Assembly (NCBI RefSeq): GCF_010731855.1
Contig: NZ_AP022620.1
Location: forward strand, 5,456,001 to 5,520,000
Source of the DNA: Mycolicibacterium anyangense
GTDB taxonomy: Bacteria; Actinomycetota; Actinomycetes; Mycobacteriales; Mycobacteriaceae
Direction of reading: 5' to 3'
DNA: 64,000 nucleotides
A program made the translations under genes and the position numbers. The notes below the pieces were generated by a model. The model made no database searches. It worked only from the letters and a program-made list of their open reading frames with translations, and was not told the origin of the DNA. Position 1 is the stretch's first letter; each line of letters begins with the position of its first letter. This document shows, piece after piece, positions 27,147 to 35,577 of this stretch.

Positions 27147-27515
27147 TTAGAGAACGCTGGCGATCTCCGCCTTCATCGGAATGCCACACCGCTCTCGCAA
27201 ATCCTTACCGGGCTGGCGAATCGCCTCGAGCTCATCATGGACCTGCGGGTTCGCCGCGAGGTAGTCCTTGGTCCGCTGCTTGGCGTCGGCCTTGCTCAAA
27301 CCCTGCAGGCTGGTGAGGAAGTCGTTGACATCGGGATGAGTGAACAGGTACGTCGTCATCGATGCCGACACCCCGGTCATCACCGCGGTGACGTCGGCTG
27401 CGGTGCAGTTGGGGGCGGGATCAGCAGCCGCTGTTCCGGCGGCGCCGAGTAGAACACCGCCGGCACTCAGAATCACTGCGGCGGCGCGGCCCATTGAACG
27501 AGTTGCAGACTTCAT
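27147..27515 (-). CDS. Secreted heme-binding (MHB/Rv0203-like) protein
   Basis: A 122-residue protein with a signal peptide (positively charged MKSATRSMGR, hydrophobic AAAVILSAGGVLLGAAG, probable cleavage after about residue 31). The mature part has two cysteines (Cys37, Cys110) and the LTHPDVNDFLTSLQG-like pattern of the mycobacterial haemophore domain (FTHPDVNDFLTSLQG here), in which helices bind heme outside the cell. Function in heme transfer is inferred from the family. The ATG at 27515 gives the complete signal peptide; the longer frame does not look coding. It is divergent from a second small secreted protein gene, 67 bp away. Confidence 0.83.
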   Translation of the reverse strand: MKSATRSMGRAAAVILSAGGVLLGAAGTAAADPAPNCTAADVTAVMTGVSASMTTYLFTHPDVNDFLTSLQGLSKADAKQRTKDYLAANPQVHDELEAIRQPGKDLRERCGIPMKAEIASVL

Positions 27516-27582
27516 GCGGCTCCTAAGTCCCGATATTCGGCTTGTGCTGAGTTTAGCGACGCGAAGTCGGTACCATTCGCTC

Positions 27583-27846
27583 ATGCCACGGATTCGTCGA
27601 TTCTTGCTTCTTCCCGCCGCCGGGATCGGCGCCGCGGCCGCGGTACTCGCCGCCCCCCTCGCCTCCGCCGACACCACCATCGCCCCGCCGACCCTGCCGC
27701 AGTGCGAGAATCTGGAAGGCAGCGCGATCAGCGGTGGCCAGACCACCGAGTGCGCCACCCCGGGCAACGCCGAGATCAATGCCACACCACAGCAGTTCCC
27801 CGCGGAGGACGGGTTCTACGGCTTCCCGGTGTTCGGCTTCTGGTGA
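27583..27846 (+). CDS. Small secreted protein of unknown function
   Basis: An 87-residue protein with a clear signal peptide: MPRIRRF, a hydrophobic stretch rich in Leu/Ala, and an ASA cleavage site at about residue 29. The mature peptide of about 58 residues has two cysteines (Cys41, Cys57) that could form one disulfide, and an aromatic end (FYGFPVFGFW). I do not recognise the family. Its stop overlaps the start of the epoxide hydrolase gene by GTGA, so the two are probably translated from one mRNA despite different cellular locations. Confidence 0.75.
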   Translation: MPRIRRFLLLPAAGIGAAAAVLAAPLASADTTIAPPTLPQCENLEGSAISGGQTTECATPGNAEINATPQQFPAEDGFYGFPVFGFW

Positions 27847-28940
27847 CAGACGTCCGTCCCTACCGGATCGCGGTCCCCGACGAGGTCCTGACGGATCTGC
27901 GCGACCGGCTCGCCCGTACCCGCTGGCCCGAACCCGAGTGCGTCGACGACTGGAGCCAAGGCATTCCGCTGGACTACACCCGCGACTTGGCCACCTACTG
28001 GGCGCAGGAGTACGACTGGCGGGCCCGGGAGGCGGCCCTCAACCGGTTCGACCACTTCCTGACCGAGATCGACGGTCTGGACATCCATTTCATTCATCAG
28101 CGCTGCACGAAACCCGATGCACTGCCGCTGATCATCACCCATGGCTGGCCGGGGTCGATCGTCGAGTTCCACAAGGTGATCGAGCCGCTGGCCGAGGACT
28201 TCCATGTGGTGTGTCCCTCGTTGCCCGGGTACGGCTTCTCCGGCAAGCCGTCCCGCACCGGCTGGTCGGTGGAGAGGATCGCGCAGGCTTGGGCGACTCT
28301 GATGGCACGTCTGGGCTATGACCGCTACGGCGCCCAGGGCGGTGACTGGGGTTCGGCGATCACCGCGCAGATGGGCCGAAACGGCCAGGGCTGCATCGCG
28401 ATTCACGTCAACATGCCGTTCGGATTCCCGTCCGGCGGGCAGGACCCCACCCCTGCCGAAGCCGCCGCGCTGGCCCGGATGGCCGACCATCTACGCTGGG
28501 GCACCGGCTATTCCGAGGAACAGTCGACTCGGCCGCAGACGCTGGGCTACGGCCTGACCGACTCCCCGGTAGGCCAGTTGGCGTGGATCGTGGAGAAGTT
28601 CTGGGCCTGGACCGACTGCGACGGCCACCCGGAGAACGTGCTGACCCGCGACGAGATGCTCGACAACGTGATGTTGTACTGGGCCACCGCGTCCGCCACG
28701 TCATCAGCGCGGCTGTATTGGGAGAGCTTCAAGAACCTGGTCGGTGGCGGCCCGGTGCCCGTTCCGACCGGCGTCGCCGCGTTCCCGAAAGAGATCGCGC
28801 CGAGCCTGCGGCACTGGTGCGAGTCGCGCTACACCATCACGCACTGGACCGACATGCCCCGCGGCGGGCACTTCGCAGCTTTCGAGCAGCCGGAACTGTT
28901 CGTCGAGGACGTCCGGACCTTCTTCGGAACCGTTCGCTAG
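27843..28940 (+). CDS. Epoxide hydrolase (EHN-type alpha/beta hydrolase)
   Basis: A 365-residue epoxide hydrolase. The N-terminal ~110 residues form the EHN lid domain (FRIAVPDEVLTDLRDRLARTRWP-like), the oxyanion motif is THGWPGS, the nucleophile is Asp in GGDWGS, and the catalytic histidine is in PRGGHFAAFEQPELF. It would open an epoxide to a diol. The GTG at 27843 overlaps the preceding small secreted protein gene. It converges on a TetR-type gene with 4 bp overlap. The nearby P450 could generate epoxides, but the genes are on opposite strands and any metabolic link is speculative. Confidence 0.88.
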   Translation: MTDVRPYRIAVPDEVLTDLRDRLARTRWPEPECVDDWSQGIPLDYTRDLATYWAQEYDWRAREAALNRFDHFLTEIDGLDIHFIHQRCTKPDALPLIITHGWPGSIVEFHKVIEPLAEDFHVVCPSLPGYGFSGKPSRTGWSVERIAQAWATLMARLGYDRYGAQGGDWGSAITAQMGRNGQGCIAIHVNMPFGFPSGGQDPTPAEAAALARMADHLRWGTGYSEEQSTRPQTLGYGLTDSPVGQLAWIVEKFWAWTDCDGHPENVLTRDEMLDNVMLYWATASATSSARLYWESFKNLVGGGPVPVPTGVAAFPKEIAPSLRHWCESRYTITHWTDMPRGGHFAAFEQPELFVEDVRTFFGTVR

Positions 28941-29584
28941 CGGCGCTGGGCCGCCTCGGTGAGCGCGGCCGGAATGCCCGGTATCCGGGCGATGGCGTCG
29001 AGCAGGGTGTGAGCGCACAGGTCGGCCAACCCGTCGGCGTCCACCGACGGGTCCAGGATGCTCTGGCGGCACAGCTCGAAGGTGAAGGCGAGCCAGCCGA
29101 AGACGATCACCCGCACGTCCCGTTCCACCTTGGAGTCCAGCTCTCCGGCGGCGTCGATGACCGCGGCCATGATGCGTTGGGTCTGGCGTTCGTTGTCGAT
29201 GTCGTCGATACCGCGCAGCACCGGATCGGCGCGGCCCATCCCGATGTAGGCCGCCCACGCGCCGTGCGGGTGCTCGGTGTCGTAGCGCATGTAGGCCAGG
29301 ACTCCGGCGCGAAGGCGGTCGAACAGGCTCTGACCGTCGCTGGCCGGGGTGGTGGTGGCCTCGAACAGCCGCTCACTCTCAGCACGCACCACGGCGGCGA
29401 AGAAGGCTCGCTTGTCGGGGAAGTAGTGGTACATCAGGGCTCGCGACACCCCGGCTCGCTCGGCGATCTCGTCGATGCGCACCTCGTCGTAGGGGCGTTG
29501 CCCGAATACCTCGGCGCCCAGCGTCAGCAGCTCGGTGCGCCGGTCCTCGGGTGACAGGCGGCGTCGGGCGGGCTGGCTGGACAT
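28937..29584 (-). CDS. TetR-family transcriptional regulator
   Basis: A 215-residue TetR repressor. The N-terminal HTH (residues ~15-60) reads RIDEIAERAGVSRALMYHYFPDKRAFF; the remainder is the all-helical ligand and dimer domain. The ATG at 29584 is used; an in-frame ATG at 29602 is possible. It is divergent from a glycosyltransferase gene, and a perfect TCCTGA-N4-TCAGGA palindrome lies in the 99-bp gap, so the transferase is its likeliest target. The ligand is unknown. Confidence 0.87.
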   Translation of the reverse strand: MSSQPARRRLSPEDRRTELLTLGAEVFGQRPYDEVRIDEIAERAGVSRALMYHYFPDKRAFFAAVVRAESERLFEATTTPASDGQSLFDRLRAGVLAYMRYDTEHPHGAWAAYIGMGRADPVLRGIDDIDNERQTQRIMAAVIDAAGELDSKVERDVRVIVFGWLAFTFELCRQSILDPSVDADGLADLCAHTLLDAIARIPGIPAALTEAAQRR

Positions 29585-29612
29585 CCGCTCATACTGACAC
29601 ATGTACAACAGG

Positions 29613-29628
29613 TCCTGACGAATCAGGA
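29613..29628. promoter_or_regulatory. Candidate TetR operator
   Basis: TCCTGA-CGAA-TCAGGA, a perfect 16-bp palindrome between the divergent TetR and glycosyltransferase starts. A wider inverted pair, TGACAC (29595-29600) and GTGTCA (29631-29636), surrounds it but with a different centre. Confidence 0.5.
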
Positions 29629-29683
29629 ACGTGTCACGTGCCCCGGGAGCGAAGGACGGCAGTACCTGGTAAGCGGTAGGTCT

Positions 29684-30967
29684 ATGGCCACGATTCTGGC
29701 GTATGGCGCACCGGCGCTGGGGCACCTGTTGCCCGCGAGCGCGCTACTGCGCGAACTCGCCGACCGCGGCCACACCGTCCATCTGCGGACCTCGGCAGCC
29801 GGAGTGCAGACCGGCGAGCGGTTGGGCCTGCATGTCGCGCCGGTCGACCCGCGCATCGAGGCCATCACCAGCCCGGACTGGACCGCGCGCAGCGTCTTCG
29901 GCGTGCTGAAGATGACGATCGACGTGCTGTGCCGCCGCGCCGAGCTCGAGGTCGACGACCTGGCCTGCGCCGTCGCCGAGGTCAAGCCGGACGCCCTGAT
30001 TCTCGACGCGAACTGCTGGGGGGCCATCTCGGCAGCCGACGCCGGCACTCTCCCGTGGGCGGTGTTCAGCCCGTTCACCCCGTTCCTGCGCTCCCGTGGC
30101 GTACCGCCGGTGGGTCCGGGGATGCGTCCGTGGCCCGGCCCGGTGGGTGTGGTCAGGGACCGCATCCTGCGGGCGGTGGTCTGGCAGGTGATGGACCGCC
30201 CGATGCTGCCGCGGCTCAATGCGGTGCGCACCCGGGTGGGGGCGCCGCCGGTGCGCTCGGTCGACGAGTTCCTGCGCCGGGCACCGCTGATGCTCGTCGT
30301 CGGAGGGGAACCGTTCGAATATCCGCACCCGGACTGGGGCGATCGCGTCCACCTCATCGGCGCGTGCGCATCCGACACCGATGTCGCGGCGCCGGACTGG
30401 CTGGCGGCGATCACCGATCCCGTCGTGCTGGTCACCACGTCATCGATCCGGCAGGCCGATTCGCGCCTCGGTGAGGTGGCGTTGCAGGCGCTGGCCGACG
30501 AACCCGTGCATGTGGTGGCGACGTTTCCGGCCGGTGTGCCGGAGGATCTGGCGATCCCGGCCAATGCGACCGTCCGACAGTACGTTCCACACGGCCCGCT
30601 GCTCGATCGGGCGGTGTGTGCGGTGACGCACGGTGGGATGGGGGCGACGGTGCGCGCGCTGGACCGTGGTGTGCCGGTGTGCGTGGTGCCGTTCGGCAGG
30701 GATCAGCCGGAGGTCGCGATGCGCGTGGAGGTGGCGCGCTGCGGTACCCGGCTTCCGGCCGCCAAGCTCACCCCGGCGAGGTTGCGCGCCAAGGTGTCCG
30801 AGGCGATGGCCATGGCCGACGGAGCCCGCCGGGTGGCCGCCGGCTTCGCCGCCACCGGGGGAGTGGCCAAGGGCGCTGACCTGATCGAGCAGCACCTGCT
30901 CAGCCGCAGCGCCGTGCCGGCTCAGCCGAAGTGCACGCCCTGGGCCAGCGGTAGCTCCGAGGAGTAG
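29684..30967 (+). CDS. GT1-family (MGT-like) glycosyltransferase
   Basis: A 427-residue GT-B fold enzyme of the macrolide/UDP-glucuronosyl transferase type. The N-terminal acceptor domain starts ATILAYGAPALGHLLPASALLRELADRGHTV; the C-terminal donor site is QYVPHGPLLDRAVCAVTHGGMGATVRALDRGVPVCVVPFGRDQP, the GT1 signature with HGG and the final D/Q. It would glycosylate a small hydrophobic acceptor, often for detoxification, which fits control by the divergent TetR repressor. Donor and acceptor are unknown. Its 3' end overlaps pcd by 46 bp, and the final ~15 residues (PAQPKCTPWASGSSEE) come from this overlap. Confidence 0.86.
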   Translation: MATILAYGAPALGHLLPASALLRELADRGHTVHLRTSAAGVQTGERLGLHVAPVDPRIEAITSPDWTARSVFGVLKMTIDVLCRRAELEVDDLACAVAEVKPDALILDANCWGAISAADAGTLPWAVFSPFTPFLRSRGVPPVGPGMRPWPGPVGVVRDRILRAVVWQVMDRPMLPRLNAVRTRVGAPPVRSVDEFLRRAPLMLVVGGEPFEYPHPDWGDRVHLIGACASDTDVAAPDWLAAITDPVVLVTTSSIRQADSRLGEVALQALADEPVHVVATFPAGVPEDLAIPANATVRQYVPHGPLLDRAVCAVTHGGMGATVRALDRGVPVCVVPFGRDQPEVAMRVEVARCGTRLPAAKLTPARLRAKVSEAMAMADGARRVAAGFAATGGVAKGADLIEQHLLSRSAVPAQPKCTPWASGSSEE

Positions 30968-32475
30968 TTGACGGTGTTGGTGGCCCGGCGCATGTAGGCC
31001 TTCCAGGAGTCCGATCCGGATTCGCGGCCGCCGCCGGTCTGCTTCTCGCCACCGAACGCCCCGCCGATCTCGGCACCGGAGGTGCCGATGTTGACATTGG
31101 CGATACCGCAGTCCGAGCCGTCGGCGGCCAGGAAGCGTTCAGCTTCCCGCACGTCAGTGGTGAAGATCGCCGATGAAAGTCCCTGTGGCACAGCGTTGTT
31201 CAACGCAATAGCTTCATCGAGAGTCTCGTAGGTCAGCACGTAGAGGATCGGCGCGAACGTCTCGTTGTGCACGATCTCGGTCTGGGCGGGCATCCGCACC
31301 ACCGCGGGCGAGACGTAGAACGCATCCTGCCCGCTGTCCCCGCCGATGTGGTGGCGTTCGCCCCCGATGACCTCGCCACCGTCGGCGCGGGCCTGCTCCA
31401 GAGCGCCGACCATGTCGCGGTAGGCGGTCTCGTGGATCAGCGGCCCGACCAGGGTGCCGTCGGCGGACGGGTCACCGATGGGCAGGCTGCGGTAGGCCGC
31501 CGCAATCCGCTGCACCAGCGCGTCAGCGATCGACGAGTGCACGATCAGCCGGCGCAGGGTGGTGCAGCGCTGGCCCGCGGTGCCCGCGGCGGAGAACACG
31601 ATGCCACGCACGGCGAGATCGAGGTCGGCAGACGGGGTGACGACAGCCGCGTTGTTGCCGCCGAGTTCGAGCAACACCCGTCCGAACCGCTGCGCGACCC
31701 GGGGCCCGACCTGGCGGCCCATCCGCACCGACCCGGTGGCCGACACCAGCGCGATCCGCGGGTCGTCGACCAGCAGTTCGCCCACCTCGCGGCCGCCCTG
31801 CACCAGCCGGCTCACCGCACTGGGCGCGCCGACGTCGGCTGCGGCCCGTTCGATCAACGCCTGGCAGGCGATCGCGGTCAGCGGGGTCAGCTCGGAGGGC
31901 TTCCACACCACGGTGTCCCCGCAGACCAGGGCGACTGCGGTGTTCCACGCCCATACCGCCACCGGGAAGTTGAACGCGGTAATCACGCCGATGACACCCA
32001 GCGGGTGCCAGGTCTCCATCAGCCGGTGGCCGGGCCGCTCGGAGGCGATGGTGCGGCCGTAGAGCTGGCGGGACAACCCGACGGCGAAGTCGCAGATGTC
32101 GATCATCTCCTGGACCTCACCGAGGGCCTCGGACGTGATCTTGCCGGCCTCGATGGTCACCAGCGTGGCCAGATCGGCCTTGTGTTCGCGCAGCAGCTCG
32201 CCCAGCCGGGCGACCAACTGACCGCGGACCGGCCCGGGCGTGGTGCGCCAGGTCGAAAATGCCTGTGCCGCTTCGGCGATGGCGGCATCCGCATCATCGG
32301 TGGTGGCTTCGGTGACGGTGAACAGGACGTCACCGGTCAGCGGAGTGCTCGCCTGCAGACCGTGAACGCCCGGTTCGGCCAGCGCGACGTGCGCGCCGAT
32401 GGCGTCGAACGCGCCTCGGACACGGTCGGCCAGCTCGGTCACGGTGGGCAGTGCGGTGGCGGTGGTGGTGCTCAT
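30922..32475 (-). CDS. pcd: L-piperidine-6-carboxylate / 2-aminoadipate 6-semialdehyde dehydrogenase
   Basis: A 517-residue aldehyde dehydrogenase of the ALDH7/AmaB type. The general base is in VLLELGGNNAAVV, the catalytic cysteine in GTAGQRCTTLRR, and the NAD site in ITAFNFPVAVW and TGSVRMGRQV. It would oxidise 2-aminoadipate 6-semialdehyde, formed by Lat from lysine, to 2-aminoadipate. The ATG overlaps the stop of the DUF1338 gene by ATGA. Identification rests on the ALDH7 motifs and on synteny with M. tuberculosis Rv3293 next to Rv3292, lrpA and lat. Confidence 0.92.
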   Translation of the reverse strand: MSTTTATALPTVTELADRVRGAFDAIGAHVALAEPGVHGLQASTPLTGDVLFTVTEATTDDADAAIAEAAQAFSTWRTTPGPVRGQLVARLGELLREHKADLATLVTIEAGKITSEALGEVQEMIDICDFAVGLSRQLYGRTIASERPGHRLMETWHPLGVIGVITAFNFPVAVWAWNTAVALVCGDTVVWKPSELTPLTAIACQALIERAAADVGAPSAVSRLVQGGREVGELLVDDPRIALVSATGSVRMGRQVGPRVAQRFGRVLLELGGNNAAVVTPSADLDLAVRGIVFSAAGTAGQRCTTLRRLIVHSSIADALVQRIAAAYRSLPIGDPSADGTLVGPLIHETAYRDMVGALEQARADGGEVIGGERHHIGGDSGQDAFYVSPAVVRMPAQTEIVHNETFAPILYVLTYETLDEAIALNNAVPQGLSSAIFTTDVREAERFLAADGSDCGIANVNIGTSGAEIGGAFGGEKQTGGGRESGSDSWKAYMRRATNTVNYSSELPLAQGVHFG

Positions 32476-33716
32476 GCGGGCGGCTCCTGGGCTGTTGCGT
32501 CGTAGAGATCGTAAGGGTCGTGGACCTGCCGGCCGATTGCCTCGGCCATCCAGTCCAGGGTGTAGCCGGACCGGTCGATCACCGCCGCGGCTTCGGTGTC
32601 GGCGTCGAGATTGGACCGGAAAATACCCGCCGCCGAGGCGGGCAGGAAGTCTTCGTAGACCACTGGCGACGACGGGTCGCCCTGGCGGTAGTAGGCCAGT
32701 CCCTGGGAAGCCATGTCGGCATCGTTGTCCGGGAAGTACTCGCCCCACACCGCAGCCGGATCGGGAGCCGCCATCGCGGCGTCGAAACGCTCACGGCCCT
32801 TGCGGGTCAGGGCCAGACCGCGCGCCTCGACTTCGCCGAAGCGCACCCGCAGGGTCCCCTCGGCGACCGTGCCGTCGGCCTCCCGGAACAGCCGTGGCTC
32901 GGCCAAGGCGCGAAAGGACGTCTGGCGCAACAACACATCGGGCCCGGTCCACCGCGGCGGACCCTGGATGGCGTCGATCATCGCGATGCCCCGTTGCGAC
33001 ATCCGCCGGTAGAGGTCGTCGATGTCCAGCACGCGCGGTGTCAGATGGTTGATATGGGTCGTGCTCACGCCGGCGATGTCGGCAGCCACCGCCGAGATGG
33101 CGGAAAGCTCGCCGTACCAGGCACGGTCGACGGGCTCGCCGGACAACGCGAATGACGCCACGGCGCGGGCTACGAAGTCCTCACCCGCCTCGCCTGTGCA
33201 GCCACCGTCGGCCGCGATCTGGCGGGCCTGGGCGATCAGCGCCGGGTCGAACAGCTGGCGCCGATCCAGGAACGTCGTGACGCGCCCGGCGAGGTCCTCG
33301 TCGAAGAACCGGGCATCTCGGGTGGCCAGCATGGAGGTGAACACCCGAAACGGGTTGCGGCTCAGTTCTTTCGAATCCACCGGGCGAAAAACCGTGGATA
33401 CCACGGGAACCGGTGAAGCGGCCTCGCGCAGGTCGTAGAAGCCCACCGGGTACATACCGAACGCCGCGAACAGGTCTGCGACAGCGGTCAATTCGGCGGG
33501 GCTGCCGACCCGGATCGCGCCGTGGCGTTCGGCGGTGACCCGCTGCAGGGAGCCCAGGCGTTCAGCCTCGGCGTGGGCGGCGACGTAGTCGCGGTTGACG
33601 GCTTCGCTGACCTCCACCAGCGTGGTGTAGGCGGGCACTTCGGCGCCGTACATCGCCGACAGCGCGGCGGCGAACCGGGCACGCAACTGCCAGCAGTCGA
33701 GGTCGGGTGCGCTCAT
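32472..33716 (-). CDS. hglS: DUF1338 2-oxoadipate dioxygenase/decarboxylase (HglS-like)
   Basis: A 414-residue protein of the VOC-fold DUF1338 family. Pseudomonas putida HglS, which converts 2-oxoadipate to D-2-hydroxyglutarate, uses a His-His-Glu iron site and a substrate-binding arginine four residues after the first histidine. Here His65-x3-Arg69 (ERHGAIR), His221 or His224 (THINHLTPR) and Glu295 or Glu297 (FGEVEARG) occupy the matching places. It corresponds to Rv3292. It is coupled to pcd and divergent from lrpA by 30 bp. A 2-aminoadipate aminotransferase would be needed to link Pcd product to this enzyme and is not in the window. Confidence 0.87.
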   Translation of the reverse strand: MSAPDLDCWQLRARFAAALSAMYGAEVPAYTTLVEVSEAVNRDYVAAHAEAERLGSLQRVTAERHGAIRVGSPAELTAVADLFAAFGMYPVGFYDLREAASPVPVVSTVFRPVDSKELSRNPFRVFTSMLATRDARFFDEDLAGRVTTFLDRRQLFDPALIAQARQIAADGGCTGEAGEDFVARAVASFALSGEPVDRAWYGELSAISAVAADIAGVSTTHINHLTPRVLDIDDLYRRMSQRGIAMIDAIQGPPRWTGPDVLLRQTSFRALAEPRLFREADGTVAEGTLRVRFGEVEARGLALTRKGRERFDAAMAAPDPAAVWGEYFPDNDADMASQGLAYYRQGDPSSPVVYEDFLPASAAGIFRSNLDADTEAAAVIDRSGYTLDWMAEAIGRQVHDPYDLYDATAQEPPA

Positions 33717-33746
33717 CGGAGACCTCCGGTCAGATAGTGTGCGGCC

Positions 33747-34217
33747 ATGGCGGACATCGCGGAGCCGGCGCACGGCCTTGACGACATCGACCGCACGCTG
33801 GTTCGCGAACTCGTCGCCGACGGCAGGGCCACGCTGGCACACCTGGCCGCCACCACAGGGCTGTCGGTGTCGGCGGTGCAATCCCGGGTGCGGCGGCTGG
33901 AAGCGCGGGGCGTGGTGGCCGGGTACAGCGCACGGGTGGACCCCGAAGCGTTCGGGCAGATGCTCTCGGCGTTCGTCGCGATCACCCCTCTCGATCCTTC
34001 TCAACCTGATGATGCGCCCGCCCGTCTGGAGCACATCGCCGAAATCGAGGCGTGCTACTCGGTGGCGGGCGAGGAGAGCTATGTCTTGTTCGTGCGCGTC
34101 CAGTCACCGCGGGACCTGGAAACGCTGCTGCAGCAGATCCGCACCGCCGCGAACGTGCGCACACGAAGCACGATCATTTTAAACACATTTTACAGCGATC
34201 GGGTATTTCTACCGTAA
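33747..34217 (+). CDS. lrpA: Lrp/AsnC-family regulator
   Basis: A 156-residue Lrp-type regulator: N-terminal HTH (LDDIDRTLVRELVADGRATLAHLAATTGLSVSAVQSRVRRLEARGVV) and a C-terminal RAM ligand/oligomerisation domain with YSVAGEESYVLFVRV. It is the homologue of M. tuberculosis LrpA (Rv3291c), implicated in starvation response and control of lat. It sits between the divergent hglS-pcd operon and the co-directional lat gene, in position to control both. The end of the gene forms one arm of the inverted repeat upstream of lat. Confidence 0.92.
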   Translation: MADIAEPAHGLDDIDRTLVRELVADGRATLAHLAATTGLSVSAVQSRVRRLEARGVVAGYSARVDPEAFGQMLSAFVAITPLDPSQPDDAPARLEHIAEIEACYSVAGEESYVLFVRVQSPRDLETLLQQIRTAANVRTRSTIILNTFYSDRVFLP

Positions 34218-34232
34218 AAATTACGATAGGAT
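34209..34232. promoter_or_regulatory. Candidate LrpA operator and lat promoter
   Basis: CTACCGTAA-AAA-TTACGATAG (34209-34229) is a 9-bp-arm inverted repeat with one mismatch, AT-rich against a GC-rich background. It overlaps the last codons of lrpA and runs into TAGGAT (34227-34232), a -10 that lies 6 bases before the lat ATG and suggests leaderless lat mRNA. LrpA bound here would contact the polymerase site directly. Confidence 0.55.
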
Positions 34233-34238
34233 CGCCTA

Positions 34239-35567
34239 ATGACGGAACTCTTATCGCGTGATGACCTGGTATCGCCGGTATCTGTGCACGCCGTGCTGGC
34301 GCGGAGCATCTTGGCCGATGGCCTGGATCTGGTGCTCGATCTGGACCGCTCGGCGGGCGCGCATCTGGTCGATGCCCGCGACGGCAAGCGCTACCTCGAC
34401 ATGTTCACCTTCTTCGCCTCCTCGGCGCTGGGGATGAACCACCCGGCACTCGCCGACGACGAGCAGTTCCGGGCGGAGCTGCTGCAGGCCGCTGTCAACA
34501 AGCCGTCCAACTCCGACGTCTACACCGTGCCGATGGCGCGGTTCGTCGAGACGTTCGCCCGCGTACTCGGCGACCCGGCCCTGCCGCACCTGTTCTTCGT
34601 CGACGGCGGCGCCTTGGCCGTGGAGAACGCCCTCAAGGTCGCTTTCGATTGGAAGAGCAGGCACAACGAGGCACGCGGTATCGATCCCGAGCTGGGCACC
34701 CGGGTGCTGCATCTGCGCGGCGCCTTCCACGGCCGCAGCGGTTACACGCTGTCGCTGACCAACACCGACCCGAACAAGGTGGCCCGCTTCCCCAAGTTCG
34801 ACTGGCCGCGGATCGACGCGCCCTACCTGCGGCCCGGAGCCGATATGGCCGCCCTCGAAGCGGAGTCGCTGCGACAGGCCCGGGCAGCGTTCGACGCCCA
34901 CCCCCACGACATCGCCTGTTTCATCGCCGAACCCATTCAGGGGGAGGGGGGCGACCGGCACTTCCGGCCGGAATTCTTCGCCGCCATGCGCGAGCTCTGC
35001 GACGAGTTCGACGCGCTGATGATCGCCGACGAGGTGCAGACCGGGTGCGGGATCACCGGCACCGCCTGGGCCTACCAGCAGCTGGGCTTCGCCCCGGACG
35101 TCGTCGCGTTCGGCAAGAAGACCCAGGTGTGCGGCATCATGGCCGGCCGCCGCGTCGACGAGGTGCCCGACAACGTCTTCGCCGTCAGCTCCCGGATCAA
35201 TTCCACCTGGGGTGGCAACCTGGTCGACATGGTGCGCTCTCGGCGCATCCTGGAGGTGATCGAGGCGGACGGTCTGCTGACGCACACCGCCCAGATGGGG
35301 GCATACCTGCTGGCGGCGCTGCAGGAGTTGGCTCGGGAGCTGCCCGGCGTCGTGCGCGACGTGCGCGGTCGGGGGCTGATGTGCGCGTTCAGCATGCCGA
35401 CCGCCGCCGAGCGCGACGCACTGCTGGCTGCGTTGTGGGACCGTGGCGTGATCATGCTCGGCAGCGGCACCGACACCGTGCGTTTCCGTCCCGCGCTCAC
35501 GGTGACGACGGCCGAACTGGACCGTGCGGTCGCCGCCGTCCGGGAGGTATTGAGCTCCGCGGTCTAG
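34239..35567 (+). CDS. lat: L-lysine 6-aminotransferase
   Basis: A 442-residue class III PLP aminotransferase. The PLP lysine is in VVAFGKKTQVCG; the LRGAFHGRSGYTLSLTN, IAEPIQGEGGDRHF and ADEVQTGCG segments are typical of lysine epsilon-aminotransferases. It transfers the epsilon-amino group of lysine to 2-oxoglutarate, giving the semialdehyde that cyclises to piperideine-6-carboxylate, the substrate of Pcd across the locus. It corresponds to Rv3290c, strongly induced in starvation and persistence models. It begins 21 bp after lrpA. Confidence 0.95.
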   Translation: MTELLSRDDLVSPVSVHAVLARSILADGLDLVLDLDRSAGAHLVDARDGKRYLDMFTFFASSALGMNHPALADDEQFRAELLQAAVNKPSNSDVYTVPMARFVETFARVLGDPALPHLFFVDGGALAVENALKVAFDWKSRHNEARGIDPELGTRVLHLRGAFHGRSGYTLSLTNTDPNKVARFPKFDWPRIDAPYLRPGADMAALEAESLRQARAAFDAHPHDIACFIAEPIQGEGGDRHFRPEFFAAMRELCDEFDALMIADEVQTGCGITGTAWAYQQLGFAPDVVAFGKKTQVCGIMAGRRVDEVPDNVFAVSSRINSTWGGNLVDMVRSRRILEVIEADGLLTHTAQMGAYLLAALQELARELPGVVRDVRGRGLMCAFSMPTAAERDALLAALWDRGVIMLGSGTDTVRFRPALTVTTAELDRAVAAVREVLSSAV

Positions 35568-35577
35568 CATTTCCGGT

